In this document: positions 49,272-58,672 of the stretch, one piece after another
How the letters are laid out: every line of letters starts with the position of its first letter
Numbering within the stretch: position 1 is the first letter of the stretch
Assembly (NCBI GenBank): GCA_016212085.1
Contig: JACRHL010000005.1
Span: 1-64,000 of the forward strand
Length of the DNA stretch: 64,000 bases
From: Nitrospirota bacterium
GTDB taxonomy: Bacteria; Nitrospirota; JACRHL01
Direction of reading: 5' to 3'
Notes under the pieces: model-generated
The model's database searches: none
What the model saw: the letters and a program-made list of their open reading frames with translations, nothing else
Told to the model about the DNA's origin: nothing
Position numbers and translations under genes: made by a program

Positions 49272-50588
49272 ATGGCATGGGTCGACAAGGGGGTGCACGC
49301 GCGCCGGCGCGAGCGCTTCATGGCCGCCATCGACGGGGCGATCGCCATCTTCGCCGGCGCCCCCGAGACCGTGCGCAGCAACGACGTTCACCACCGCTAC
49401 CGGCAGGAGAGTGATTTCCTGTACCTGACCGGCTTTGCCGAGCCGGGCGCCTACCTGGTGCTGGACGCGGGCGCCAACCGCCACCGCTACACCCTGTACG
49501 TGCCCCCCAAGGACCCGGCCATGGAGCGCTGGACCGGCCGTCGCGCCGGGGTGGCCGGCGCCCGCCGCCGCTTTGGCGCCGACGCGGCCCACGAGGCGGG
49601 AACGTTCTTCGACCACCTGGCCAGGCTGCTGGCGGGCCGCGACCGGGTGTACCTGCGCCTGGGTTACGACGCCAAGGTCGACCAGGCGGTGATCGACCAG
49701 ATCGCCACCATGCGCGGCCGCAGCCGGGCCGGCGCCCACGGCCCCGCCCAGGTGGTGGACCCGACGCCGATCCTGGCGGAGCAGCGCCTGCTCAAGAGCG
49801 AGGCGGAGCTGGACCTGCTGCAACGGGCGGTGGACATCACCGCCCAAGGGCACCTGGCGGCCATGCGCGCCCTGCGGCCGGGCATGGCCGAGTACGAGGT
49901 GGAGGCGGAGATCGAATACCACTTCCGCCGCGCCGGTGCCGCGGGCCCCGCCTATCCCACCATCTGCGGCAGCGGCGTCAACGCCACCATCCTGCACTAT
50001 GTCGAGAACGACCGGCGCATGCGGCGGGGCGACCTGCTGCTCATCGACGCCGGCGCCGAATACGGCGGCTACGCCGGCGACGTGACGCGCACCATCCCGG
50101 TGGGCGGGCGCTTCGGGGAGGCCCAGCGCGCCGTGTACGAGGTGGTGCTGAACGCCAACCGGGTGGCCATCCGCCGGGTGCGGCCGGGGGTCACCTTCGA
50201 CGCGGTGCACCACGCCGCCGTGCGCGAGCTGACCCGTGGGCTGGTGCGCCTGGGGCTGCTCACGGGCGACCCCAAAAAATTGATCCAGGACGGGGCCTAC
50301 CGCCGCTTCTACATGCACCGCACCAGCCACTGGCTGGGGCTGGACGTGCACGACGTGGGGCGCTACTACCTGGACGACCACAAGCCGCGCCCGCTGGAGC
50401 CGGGCATGGTGCTCACCATCGAGCCCGGCCTGTACATCGACGCCGCCCCGGACATCCCCAAGCCGTTCCACGGCATCGGCATCCGCATCGAGGACGACGT
50501 GCTGGTGACCGACGGCCCCGCCCGGGTGCTGTCGGCGGCCATTCCCAAGGACGTGGATGCCATCGAACGGGCCATGGCGGGGGCCTAA
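49272..50588 (+). CDS. pepP: Xaa-Pro aminopeptidase (aminopeptidase P)
   Basis: The protein is 438 residues from the ATG at 49272 with GGGAGGA upstream. The N-terminal creatinase-like domain has NDVHHRYRQESDFLYLTGFAEPGAYLVL. The pita-bread metallopeptidase domain has the ligands in LLIDAGAEYGGYAGDVTRTIPV, MHRTSHWLGLDVHDVG, MVLTIEPGLY and GIGIRIEDDVLV. It removes N-terminal residues before proline using two manganese-type metals. The gene is followed without gap by a cytochrome gene. Confidence 0.95.
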   Translation: MAWVDKGVHARRRERFMAAIDGAIAIFAGAPETVRSNDVHHRYRQESDFLYLTGFAEPGAYLVLDAGANRHRYTLYVPPKDPAMERWTGRRAGVAGARRRFGADAAHEAGTFFDHLARLLAGRDRVYLRLGYDAKVDQAVIDQIATMRGRSRAGAHGPAQVVDPTPILAEQRLLKSEAELDLLQRAVDITAQGHLAAMRALRPGMAEYEVEAEIEYHFRRAGAAGPAYPTICGSGVNATILHYVENDRRMRRGDLLLIDAGAEYGGYAGDVTRTIPVGGRFGEAQRAVYEVVLNANRVAIRRVRPGVTFDAVHHAAVRELTRGLVRLGLLTGDPKKLIQDGAYRRFYMHRTSHWLGLDVHDVGRYYLDDHKPRPLEPGMVLTIEPGLYIDAAPDIPKPFHGIGIRIEDDVLVTDGPARVLSAAIPKDVDAIERAMAGA

Positions 50589-51021
50589 CGCGCGCTTGGC
50601 CGGGGCGTTGCTTGCCGCCCTGGCCGCCGCTTGCAACGCCCCGGCCCCGCCCCCGCGGCCGCCGGACCCGGAGCGGGTGATCGCCGCCGCCCTGGCGCTG
50701 GAGCCCGACCAGGCGGCGGGCCGTGGGGTGTTCCGCGCCTGGTGCATCTTCTGCCATGGCGACCAGGCGGCGGGCGAGCCTCCCACGGACTTCGACCTGG
50801 GCGCGGAGAACCCGCGCCGCTTCCGGGGTTACGAACTGGGCCACCGGGAGCACGTGGAGGCCATCGTCAATGGCTTCGTGAGCCATGACAGCGGCCGCCG
50901 CAACATGCCCGCCTTCGCCCTGCGCCTCACCCCGCGCGAAATCGCCGACGTGGCCGCCTACGAACGGACGGTGATGGCCCTTTCCCCCGCCTACCGCGAC
51001 CCGCCGTCCGAGCAGCCCTGA
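50557..51021 (+). CDS. Lipoprotein c-type cytochrome
   Basis: The 154-residue protein starts inside the end of pepP (32-base overlap); a TTG at 50596 is an alternative start. A signal with lipobox LAALAAAC predicts lipid anchoring at the periplasmic face. One heme site is seen in FRAWCIFCHGDQAAGE (CxxCH), with a probable axial Met in RRNMPAFALRLTPREIADV. The size and ADVAAYERTVM end fit class I cytochromes c. The partner is unknown; another cytochrome lies 0.5 kb downstream. Confidence 0.82.
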   Translation: MPSNGPWRGPNARLAGALLAALAAACNAPAPPPRPPDPERVIAAALALEPDQAAGRGVFRAWCIFCHGDQAAGEPPTDFDLGAENPRRFRGYELGHREHVEAIVNGFVSHDSGRRNMPAFALRLTPREIADVAAYERTVMALSPAYRDPPSEQP

Positions 51022-51156
51022 CGCGGGCGGCCGGGCGCTGCGCCCGAACCCCCGCCGCCTTCAAGTTGCCGGGCCGGAATGCCGAAAAAGGGGGGACGCC
51101 CCCCTGCCGCGAGCCGGCGGCGGGCCACCCCGGGGCGCATGGGAATGGAGCCGACG

Positions 51157-51492
51157 ATGCTGCACACCAAGCTCTTCACGGCCGCCCTGGTCGCGGCCAC
51201 CCTGTGGGCCCTGCCGGTGGTCGCCACGGCGGAGACCGCCGCCGGTCCCGCCGCCGCCACGGAAACCATCGCCAAGGGGCTGCACCTCTATCACCACGGC
51301 GACTACCTGGCCGCCGAGGGGGCCTTCACGGAGGCCCTGGCCGCCGATCCGACCGCCCTCGCGGCGCGCTACTACCTGGGCTACACGCACTACCGCATGG
51401 GTGAGTTCGACAAGGCCCGCGCCGATTTCGAGAGCGCCTACCTGGTCGACCCCGGCTTCACGCCCGCCGCGCCCGGCCGCCGCGGCAATTGA
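51157..51492 (+). CDS. Exported TPR protein
   Basis: The protein is 111 residues from the ATG at 51157, preceded by GGAG; upstream in-frame ATGs lack a good site. A signal peptide ends near VATA-ETA. About two TPR units follow (KGLHLYHHGDYLAAEGAFTEALAADPTALAARYYLGYTHYRMGEFDKARADFESAYLVDP). It is periplasmic by prediction and lies between two cytochrome c genes, so it may help their assembly or docking. That role is inferred only from position. Confidence 0.75.
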   Translation: MLHTKLFTAALVAATLWALPVVATAETAAGPAAATETIAKGLHLYHHGDYLAAEGAFTEALAADPTALAARYYLGYTHYRMGEFDKARADFESAYLVDPGFTPAAPGRRGN

Positions 51493-51539
51493 CGCGCCGC
51501 TTTACGGCGCGAAAACCCCTCTGTTACATTTGCCCTGTA

Positions 51540-52073
51540 ATGGGTGCGAAGGCCGTCATAAGCGTGCTGTGCGTCGCCCTGCTGGGCGGGGTGGGGCACC
51601 TGGCGGCGGCGCCCGCCTGCGCGGCGGAGCCGGGGGGTGACGTCATGCCCGGCGCCGGGGGCGACCCGCTGCGCCAATACCTTTCCGATCCCCTGCAACC
51701 GCCGGACGCCCAGACGGACGGCGCGTGGCCCCCGTCGCCGGTGCCGGAGCGGCTGCGCAAATTTTACGGCAACATGCGGAACCCGGTGCCCGACACGCCG
51801 GAGGCAGTGGCCAAGGGGCGCCTGTTGTACGGCGCCAACTGCCAGGTCTGCCACGCGGGCGCGCCGGGCGGTGCCGCGCCGGACCGCATCCTGGACACCG
51901 TTCCGCGCGATTTGACCGCCCCCGCCTTCCAGGTCACCCGGAGCGACGGCGAGATCTTCTATGCGATCCAGAACGGCGTGCGGGACACGGCCATGCTGCC
52001 CTGGGGCGGACGTTTGTCGGACCGGGAGATCTGGCTGCTGGTGTGCTACGTCCGGCACCTGGCGGTGCCGTAG
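51540..52073 (+). CDS. Periplasmic c-type cytochrome
   Basis: The protein is 177 residues from the ATG at 51540; a TTG at 51489 is possible. A signal peptide ends near ACA-AEP. After a Pro-rich linker, the cytochrome domain has GRLLYGANCQVCHAGAPGG (heme attachment) and AMLPWGGRLSDREIWLLVCYVRHL (axial Met and last helix). RNPVPDTPEAVAKG is typical of class I domains in respiratory complexes. It forms a cluster with the upstream TPR protein and lipoprotein cytochrome. Confidence 0.85.
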   Translation: MGAKAVISVLCVALLGGVGHLAAAPACAAEPGGDVMPGAGGDPLRQYLSDPLQPPDAQTDGAWPPSPVPERLRKFYGNMRNPVPDTPEAVAKGRLLYGANCQVCHAGAPGGAAPDRILDTVPRDLTAPAFQVTRSDGEIFYAIQNGVRDTAMLPWGGRLSDREIWLLVCYVRHLAVP

Positions 52074-52079
52074 CGGGCG

Positions 52080-53375
52080 TCAGGCCACCTTCTGCGGGGG
52101 TTGGTCGATCTTCACCTTGGCGATGCGCACCCCGTCCATGTCGACGATGGTGAACTTGTACTGGGCGTAGTGCACCATCTCGCCGCCGTGCGGGATGCCT
52201 TGCAGCTGGCTGAGCATGAAGCCGCCCAGGGTCTCGTAGTCCGGCGAGTCGGGGATGTCGAGCTGGTAGTCCTCGTGCAGGTCGTAGATGGCCGTGTCCG
52301 CGTCCACCACCAGCGAACCGTCGCGCATGCGCTGCACGCTCTTGTCCTCGGTGTCGTACTCGTCGCGGATGTCGCCGACGATCTCCTCGAGCAGGTCCAC
52401 CACCGTGACCATGCCGCTCACGTCGCCGTATTCGTTGACCACCATGGCCATCTGCACGTGGCGGCGCTGCATCTCCTTGAGCAGGCGCAGCACCTTCATG
52501 GTCTCGGGCACGAAATAGGGGGGGTGCAGCAGCTTGCGGATGCCGCCCGCCCGCTCCGGGTCGAGCATGAGCTGCATCAGGTCCTTGTAGTTGAGGATGC
52601 CCACCACCTTGTCGCCGTCGTACACCGGATAACGGGCGTGCATCTTCTCGGCGATGAAATTGAACACCTCCTTGAGCGATGTCTGAACCTCCAGGGTGTG
52701 CATCCTGGGCCGGGGCACCATCACCTCGCGCACGCTGGTGTCGGTGAACTCGAACACGCTGTGGATCAACTCCTGCTCGCCGGGTTCGATCTCACCCTTC
52801 TCGCGCCCCTCGCGCAGCAGCAGCTTGATGTCCTCCTCGGTGGCCATGGGGTTGGCCCGGACCATGTCGATGCGCAGCAATTTCAGCAGCAGGCCGGTGG
52901 AGCCGGACAGGATGCGCGCCAGCGGATACGCCAGGCGCGAGATGCCGTGCATGGTGCGCCCCAGGGCGAGGGCGATCTGATCCGGGTAGCGCATCGCGAT
53001 GGCCTTAGGCACCAGCTCCCCCACCACCAGCGACAGGTACGAAATGGCCACCACGGCCAAGCTCAGCGCGATCATTTCGGAAAAGGGGACGAGGGACTCG
53101 GGCAGGTGCGTGGTCAGCACCGGCGCCAGCCGGTCGCTGGCGGTGGCACCGCCCAGGGCAGCGGCAGTGGCGCCGACCACGGTGATGCCCACCTGCACCG
53201 TGGCCAGGAAGCGGTCCGGATCGGCGTGCATGTTCGCCACGTGGCGTGCCTCGTCGTTCCCTTCCTCGGCCAGTTGTTTGATGCGCCCCTTGTGGGACGA
53301 GATGATGGCAATCTCGGCACAGGCAAAAAACCCGTTGGCGATGATCAGGCCGAGAATGATCATCGCCTCGAACAT
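52080..53375 (-). CDS. CorC/HlyC family membrane protein (CNNM, CBS pair, CorC domain)
   Basis: The protein is 431 residues from the ATG at 53375 with GGACGG upstream. The N-terminal CNNM (DUF21) domain has about four helices and [31 protein letters not shown] pair follows ([62 protein letters not shown]). The C-terminal CorC/HlyC domain has [22 protein letters not shown]. These proteins are linked to magnesium or cobalt efflux; they are not hemolysins despite older names. Confidence 0.9.
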   Translation of the reverse strand: MFEAMIILGLIIANGFFACAEIAIISSHKGRIKQLAEEGNDEARHVANMHADPDRFLATVQVGITVVGATAAALGGATASDRLAPVLTTHLPESLVPFSEMIALSLAVVAISYLSLVVGELVPKAIAMRYPDQIALALGRTMHGISRLAYPLARILSGSTGLLLKLLRIDMVRANPMATEEDIKLLLREGREKGEIEPGEQELIHSVFEFTDTSVREVMVPRPRMHTLEVQTSLKEVFNFIAEKMHARYPVYDGDKVVGILNYKDLMQLMLDPERAGGIRKLLHPPYFVPETMKVLRLLKEMQRRHVQMAMVVNEYGDVSGMVTVVDLLEEIVGDIRDEYDTEDKSVQRMRDGSLVVDADTAIYDLHEDYQLDIPDSPDYETLGGFMLSQLQGIPHGGEMVHYAQYKFTIVDMDGVRIAKVKIDQPPQKVA

Positions 53376-53592
53376 GACGCCGTCCAAAGTGGCAGGTCCC
53401 TCCAGCTAACATGACATGATACGCGAAGCATAGACGTAGCCCACCGGGCGAGGCAAGCGGATCGCCAAACCCCGTGCGCGGCGCGCGGTTTTTGTTTTTT
53501 CGCTGGCTCGCGGTATCCTTTGGGTTTGGGCGCCGTGCCCGCCACGATGTGTGGCGCCGCCTGTTTGCATCCGGTTCGATAGGTTTTTGACG

Positions 53593-54483
53593 ATGGCGAT
53601 CAAGGGGATCATCCTGGCCGGCGGCAGCGGCACGCGCCTGTATCCGCTCACGCGGGTGGTGGGCAAGCAGCTCATGCCCGTGTACGACAAGCCGATGATC
53701 TACTACCCGCTGGCCACCCTCATGCTCACCGGCCTGCGCGACATCCTGCTCATCACCACCCCCCACGAGCAGCCCCTGTTCCGCGAGCTGCTGGGCGACG
53801 GCTCCCAGCTCGGCATCAACCTCTCCTATGTGGCGCAGCCGGCGCCGGAGGGGCTGGCCCAGGCGTTCATCCTGGGGCGCGCGTTCGTCGGCAACGGCCG
53901 GGTGGCCCTGATCCTGGGCGACAACATCTTTTACGGCACCGGCCTCACCGCCACCGCCAAGGTGGCGGCCGCGCGCGAGCGGGGCGCCACCATCTTCGCC
54001 TACCGGGTCAGCGACCCGGAGCGCTACGGCGTGGTGTCCTTCGACCGGGAGGGCCGGGTGACGTCCATCGAGGAGAAACCCCAGAACCCCCGCTCCCGCT
54101 ACGCGGTGCCCGGCCTCTATTTCTATGACAACCGGGTGCTGGACATCGCCGCGGCCTTGAAGCCCAGCGCCCGTGGCGAGCTGGAGATCACCGACGTCAA
54201 CCGCGCCTACCTGGAGATGGGCGAGCTGCACGTGCAGCGCCTGGGGCGGGGCGTGGCGTGGCTGGACACGGGCACCCACCAGTCGCTGTTGCAGGCCTCC
54301 AACTACATCGAGACCATCGAGGCCAGGCAGGGGCTCAAGGTGGCCTGCCTGGAGGAGATCGCCTACCGCATGGGGTACATCGGCGCCCTGGACGTGGAGC
54401 GCATCGCCGCCGGCATGAGGAACAACGGCTACGGCCGCTACCTGCTGGACATCCTGGCCGAGGAGAGGGAGCTGGGCGCATGA
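53593..54483 (+). CDS. rfbA: Glucose-1-phosphate thymidylyltransferase
   Basis: The protein is 296 residues from the ATG at 53593. It makes dTDP-glucose, the first step to dTDP-rhamnose and other dTDP sugars. [33 protein letters not shown] is the nucleotide site, with [10 protein letters not shown] and [11 protein letters not shown] following. It begins the surface-polysaccharide cluster and overlaps rfbC by ATGA. The order is rfbA-C-B-D. Confidence 0.96.
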   Translation: MAIKGIILAGGSGTRLYPLTRVVGKQLMPVYDKPMIYYPLATLMLTGLRDILLITTPHEQPLFRELLGDGSQLGINLSYVAQPAPEGLAQAFILGRAFVGNGRVALILGDNIFYGTGLTATAKVAAARERGATIFAYRVSDPERYGVVSFDREGRVTSIEEKPQNPRSRYAVPGLYFYDNRVLDIAAALKPSARGELEITDVNRAYLEMGELHVQRLGRGVAWLDTGTHQSLLQASNYIETIEARQGLKVACLEEIAYRMGYIGALDVERIAAGMRNNGYGRYLLDILAEERELGA

Positions 54484-55043
54484 AGGTGGAAACCACGCCC
54501 CTGGAGGGGGTGTTGCTGATCTCCCCCCGGGTGTTCGAGGACGCCCGCGGTTTCTTTATAGAAACCTATCACGCCGACCGGTTCCGGGAGCACGGCATGA
54601 CGTTGCCGTTTGTGCAGGACAACCACTCCGCCTCGGTGCGGGGCACCCTGCGCGGGCTGCACTACCAGATCGAGCGGCCGCAGGGGAAACTCGTGCGGGC
54701 GATCATCGGGGAAATTTTCGACGTGGCGGTGGATATCCGGCGCGGCTCGCCCACGTTCGGGAAGTGGTACGGCGTGACCCTGTCGGCGGAGAACCGGCTC
54801 CAGCTCTACGTGCCACCCGGCTTCGCCCACGGCTTCTGTGTGACGAGCGGCCGCGCGGAGGTAATCTACAAATGCACCGACATCTATCACCCCGGCGGCG
54901 AGCGCGGCATCCGCTGGAACGATCCCGATATCGGCATCGTCTGGCCGGTGGCCGATCCGCTCCTGTCCGACAAGGACCGTAACGCCCCACTGCTTACCCA
55001 GCTGGCGCCGGGCGACCTGTTCCGTTTTCCGCAAGGCGCTTGA
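54480..55043 (+). CDS. rfbC: dTDP-4-dehydrorhamnose 3,5-epimerase
   Basis: The 187-residue cupin enzyme has [38 protein letters not shown] with the catalytic His, [18 protein letters not shown], and [30 protein letters not shown]. It epimerises the RfbB product at C3 and C5. It overlaps rfbA by ATGA and touches the rfbB start directly (TGA-ATG). Confidence 0.96.
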   Translation: MKVETTPLEGVLLISPRVFEDARGFFIETYHADRFREHGMTLPFVQDNHSASVRGTLRGLHYQIERPQGKLVRAIIGEIFDVAVDIRRGSPTFGKWYGVTLSAENRLQLYVPPGFAHGFCVTSGRAEVIYKCTDIYHPGGERGIRWNDPDIGIVWPVADPLLSDKDRNAPLLTQLAPGDLFRFPQGA

Positions 55044-56102
55044 ATGACCCGGCACACCCTGCTCGTCACCGGCGGCGCCGGCTTCATCGGCTCCAACTTC
55101 GTGCGCCACATGCTGGCGGCGGACGCGGACCGGCGCGTGGTCAACCTGGACCTGCTCACCTACGCCGGCCGGCGCGAGAACCTGGACGATCTGGCGGACC
55201 ACCCGCGCCACCTGTTCGTGCACGGCGACATCCGCGACCAGGCGCTGGTGAACGCGCTCATGACCGGCGCGCACCCGGACATGGCGGCGCGCGGGTTCGA
55301 TCCGGTGGACCGGGTGGCGCACCTTGCCGCCGAGTCCCACGTGGACCGCAGCATCACCGGGCCCGAGGCGTTCGTGTCCACCAACGTGCACGGCACCCTG
55401 GTGCTGCTGGAGGGGGCGCGGGCCGCCTGGGCGGAGGGGGACGGCGGCTGGCGCCCGGGCACGCGCTTCCTGCACGTGTCCACGGACGAGGTGTACGGCA
55501 GCCTGGGGCCGGAGGGCTGTTTCACGGAGCGGACGCCGCTCGCCCCCAACAGCCCCTATTCCGCCAGCAAGGCCGGTTCCGACCTGCTGGCGCGCGCCTA
55601 CCGCGAAACCTACGGCCTGCCCGTGGTCACCACCCGCTGCTCCAACAACTACGGCCCCTACCAGTTGCCGGAGAAGCTGATCCCGGTGGTGATCGACCGC
55701 ATCCTCGACCGCCGCGCCATCCCGGTCTATGGGGACGGGCGCAACGTGCGCGACTGGCTGTTCGTGCTGGACCACTGCAAGGGCCTTGAGCGGGTGCTGG
55801 AGGCGGGCGCCCTGGGCGAGGTGTACAACATCGGCGGCCACAACGAGTGGGCCAACATCGACATCGTCGGCCTGCTCTGCGACCGGGTGGACGAACGGGC
55901 GGGGCTGTCCGGCTCCCGCTCCCTCATCACCTTCGTCACCGACCGCCTCGGCCACGACCGGCGCTACGCCATCGATGCGGGCAGGATGGCCCGTGAACTG
56001 GGCTGGAAGCCGGACCACACCTTCGAGACCGGCATCGCCGAAACCGTGGACTGGTACCTGGCCCACCGGGACTGGGTGGCCCGCGCCAAGGCGGGGCTGT
56101 AA
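55044..56102 (+). CDS. rfbB: dTDP-glucose 4,6-dehydratase
   Basis: The 352-residue extended SDR enzyme has the NAD motif GGAGFIGSNFVRHML, LAAESHVDRSI, the catalytic VSTDEVYGSLG and YSASKAGSDLLARAY with Tyr-xxx-Lys, and RCSNNYGPYQLPEKLIP. It makes dTDP-4-keto-6-deoxyglucose, the branch point to rhamnose and, through the WecE-like transaminase at 62287, to 4-amino-4,6-dideoxygalactose. A short insertion, TGAHPDMAARGFDP, precedes the substrate loop. Confidence 0.96.
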   Translation: MTRHTLLVTGGAGFIGSNFVRHMLAADADRRVVNLDLLTYAGRRENLDDLADHPRHLFVHGDIRDQALVNALMTGAHPDMAARGFDPVDRVAHLAAESHVDRSITGPEAFVSTNVHGTLVLLEGARAAWAEGDGGWRPGTRFLHVSTDEVYGSLGPEGCFTERTPLAPNSPYSASKAGSDLLARAYRETYGLPVVTTRCSNNYGPYQLPEKLIPVVIDRILDRRAIPVYGDGRNVRDWLFVLDHCKGLERVLEAGALGEVYNIGGHNEWANIDIVGLLCDRVDERAGLSGSRSLITFVTDRLGHDRRYAIDAGRMARELGWKPDHTFETGIAETVDWYLAHRDWVARAKAGL

Positions 56103-56106
56103 GGCC

Positions 56107-56943
56107 GTGAAGCTGCTCCTCACCGGCGCCGGCGGCATGCTCGCCCGCGATGTCATGGCCACCCTGGCCGACCGGCACCAGGTCCACCCGTTCCCGGAGG
56201 AGGCCCTCGACATCACCGATTTCGCCGCCGTGCGGCGGGCGGTGGACGGCCTGCGCCCGGACCTGATCGTCAACTGCGCCGCCTTCACCGACGTGGACCG
56301 CTGCGAGACCGAGCCCGGCCCGGCCTTTGCCGTGAACGCCCTGGGGCCGCGCCACCTGGCGGTGGCGGCGCACGGGGCCGGGGCGGCGCTGCTGCACGTG
56401 TCCACCGACTACGTGTTCGACGGAACCGCCACGGCGCCTTACAGCGAGTTCGACCCGGTGGGGCCGGTCACCGCCTATGGCCGCTCCAAGCTGGCCGGCG
56501 AGCTGGAAGTGCGCGCCCACTGCCCGCGCCACTACATCGTGCGCAGCGCCTGGCTGTATGGCGCCCACGGCCGGAACTTCGTGCACACCATGCTGCAACT
56601 GGCGGCCCAGCGGGAGCGGCTGACGGTGGTGGACGACCAGGTGGGCAACCCCACCTGGACCGTGGAGCTGGCCCGCGCCATCGGCGCGCTGATGGAGACC
56701 GGCGCCTTCGGCACCTACCACGCCAGCGCCGAGGGGGAGGCAAGCTGGTACGACTTCGCCCGTGAGATCCTGCGCCTGAAGGGAGTCTCCACCCCGGTGG
56801 ACCCGGTGCCGAGCACGGCGTTCCCGCGCCCCGCCCGGCGCCCCGCGTTCTCGGCGCTGGACAAGGGCTGCCTGCGCGCCCTGGGGCTGACCATGCGCCC
56901 ATGGCGGGAGGCCCTGGCCGATTACCTGAAGGACAACCCGTAG
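56107..56943 (+). CDS. rfbD: dTDP-4-dehydrorhamnose reductase
   Basis: The protein is 278 residues from a GTG four bases after rfbB. The SDR motif LLTGAGGMLARDVMATL, NCAAFTDVDRCE, VSTDYVFDGTATAPYSE and YGRSKLAGE are typical of RmlD. WLYGAHGRNFVHTML and QVGNPTWTVELARAI complete it. It reduces the 4-keto sugar to dTDP-L-rhamnose with NADPH. Confidence 0.95.
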   Translation: MKLLLTGAGGMLARDVMATLADRHQVHPFPEEALDITDFAAVRRAVDGLRPDLIVNCAAFTDVDRCETEPGPAFAVNALGPRHLAVAAHGAGAALLHVSTDYVFDGTATAPYSEFDPVGPVTAYGRSKLAGELEVRAHCPRHYIVRSAWLYGAHGRNFVHTMLQLAAQRERLTVVDDQVGNPTWTVELARAIGALMETGAFGTYHASAEGEASWYDFAREILRLKGVSTPVDPVPSTAFPRPARRPAFSALDKGCLRALGLTMRPWREALADYLKDNP

Positions 56944-56972
56944 GGCCCCGTTCCGCGGCCCAAGGCGAACCC

Positions 56973-57914
56973 ATGAGCGAACAGCGTCCCCGGTACAGCG
57001 TCGTCATCCCGGTCTACAACAGCGAGGGGATCGTGGGCGAGACCCTGGACCGTACCGCGCGCTTCTTCGAGGAGCGGGGGCTGTCCTACGAGATCATCGC
57101 CGTCAACGACGGCAGCCGTGACGGCAGCTGGCAGGTCATCGCCGCGAGGGCGCGCGCCAACCCGCGCATCATCGCCGTCAACCTGCTCAAGAATTATGGC
57201 CAGCACAACGCCAACATGTGCGGCTTTCAGCAAAGCCGGGGCGACTGGGTGGTGACCATGGACGACGACATGCAGAACCCCCCGGAGGAGATCGCCCACC
57301 TCATCGACAAGGCCGCCGAGGGGCACGACCTGGTGATCGGCCGCTTCCGCCAGAAGAAGCACGCCTTCTACCGGCGCGTGGGCACCATCCTCATCAAGGC
57401 GGTCAACGAGCGCATCTTCAAGAAGGAAAAGGACCTGGTGCTCACCAACTTCCGCCTGATCCGGCGCGACGTGGTGGACCGGGTGTGCGCCTACAAGACC
57501 AGCTACCCCTACATCCCCGGCCTGTCGCTGATGTTTTCCAACAGCCGCGCCAACGCCTGGGTGGAGCACCGCCCGCGCGCGGTGGGGGCCACCAATTACA
57601 GCCTGGCCAAGATCGTCTCGCTGGTGGCCACCATCCTGTTCAACTATTCGTCGTACCCGCTGCGCTTCGTGGGGGCCATCGGCCTGGGCATCTCGGCGTT
57701 GAGCTTCCTGCTCGGCGGCTATTACCTGCTGGCCGCCCTGTTGCACACCACCGAGGTGCCCGGTTGGACCACGCTGGTGGTGCTGCTCAGCTTCTTCAAC
57801 GGCGTGGTGATCCTGATCCTGAGCATGCTGGGCGAGTACCTGGTGCGGCTCATCAACCAGAGCAGCTCGGCGGAGAGTTTCCACGTGCGGGAGGTGGTGG
57901 GCGGCGGTGACTGA
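56973..57914 (+). CDS. Polyprenyl-phosphate glycosyltransferase (GtrB/ArnC-like GT2)
   Basis: The protein is 313 residues from the ATG at 56973. The GT2 domain has VVIPVYNSEGIVGETLDRT, IIAVNDGSRDGSWQVI and the DxD-type TMDDDMQNPPEEI. KTSYPYIPGLSLMFSN and the two C-terminal helices (about 230-300) are characteristic of GtrB, ArnC and DPM-like enzymes that load a sugar onto undecaprenyl phosphate on the cytoplasmic face. The downstream flippase-like pair and large membrane proteins fit a GtrA-GtrB-like sequence of events. Confidence 0.88.
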   Translation: MSEQRPRYSVVIPVYNSEGIVGETLDRTARFFEERGLSYEIIAVNDGSRDGSWQVIAARARANPRIIAVNLLKNYGQHNANMCGFQQSRGDWVVTMDDDMQNPPEEIAHLIDKAAEGHDLVIGRFRQKKHAFYRRVGTILIKAVNERIFKKEKDLVLTNFRLIRRDVVDRVCAYKTSYPYIPGLSLMFSNSRANAWVEHRPRAVGATNYSLAKIVSLVATILFNYSSYPLRFVGAIGLGISALSFLLGGYYLLAALLHTTEVPGWTTLVVLLSFFNGVVILILSMLGEYLVRLINQSSSAESFHVREVVGGGD

Positions 57915-58665
57915 GCGCTTCTTCATCGTCGGCGCCCAGCGCTCCGGCACCACTTACCTGTATCACCTGCTCGACGCGCACCCGGAGATCGAGATGGCGC
58001 GGCCGGTGCGCCCCGAGCCCAAGTTCTTCATGCGCGATGACGACTTTGCCAAGGGCCTGGCGCACTACGAGCGCACCTTCTTCGCCGGCAAGCCCGGCGC
58101 CTGGCTGAAAGGGGAGAAGAGCACGTCGTACCTGGAGTCGGCGGTCGCCGCCGGGCGCATCGCCCATTGCTATCCCGATGCCCGGATTCTGGTGATGGTG
58201 CGCGACCCGGTGGCCCGCGCCGTGTCCCACTGGCGCTTCAGCCGGGCCAACGGGGTGGAGCCCCTGGGCATGGCCGAGGCGTTCGCCGCCGAGGGGGCGC
58301 GCCGGGAGGCGTGGGACCCCCAAAGATTCTCCGTGTCGCCGTTCGCCTACCTGCGCCGGGGGCGCTACATGGACGATATCGCCATCTGGGAGCGCCACTT
58401 CCCCAGGGAACGCATCCGCATCCTGGTGCACGAGACCTTCGTGGGCAACGCCCGGGCGGTGGCGGATTTGTATGCCTTCCTGGGGGTGGCGGCGGGCTTC
58501 GTCCCCCAGGGCTTGAGCGAGCGGGTGAACGCCAGCGAGGTTCCCGGGGGGGCGGAGGCGGACCTGCCGGACGCCCTGCGCGGGGAGCTGGCGACGGGCT
58601 TCGCCGACGCCAACGCCCGCCTGGCCGCGGCCTATGGCCTCGACCTGGGCTGCTGGCGGCACTGA
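57907..58665 (+). CDS. Sulfotransferase
   Basis: The 252-residue protein starts with GTG inside the end of the glycosyltransferase gene. The PAPS-binding 5' phosphosulfate loop is IVGAQRSGTTYLYHLLDAHP (residues about 7-26), and the 3' phosphate motif is ILVMVRDPVARAVSHW. KGEKSTSYL and FAYLRRGRYMDDIAIWERHF fit carbohydrate sulfotransferases. Location inside a polysaccharide cluster suggests a sulfated surface glycan. No PAPS synthesis gene is in the window. Confidence 0.88.
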   Translation: MTERFFIVGAQRSGTTYLYHLLDAHPEIEMARPVRPEPKFFMRDDDFAKGLAHYERTFFAGKPGAWLKGEKSTSYLESAVAAGRIAHCYPDARILVMVRDPVARAVSHWRFSRANGVEPLGMAEAFAAEGARREAWDPQRFSVSPFAYLRRGRYMDDIAIWERHFPRERIRILVHETFVGNARAVADLYAFLGVAAGFVPQGLSERVNASEVPGGAEADLPDALRGELATGFADANARLAAAYGLDLGCWRH

Positions 58666-58672
58666 GGGCCGC

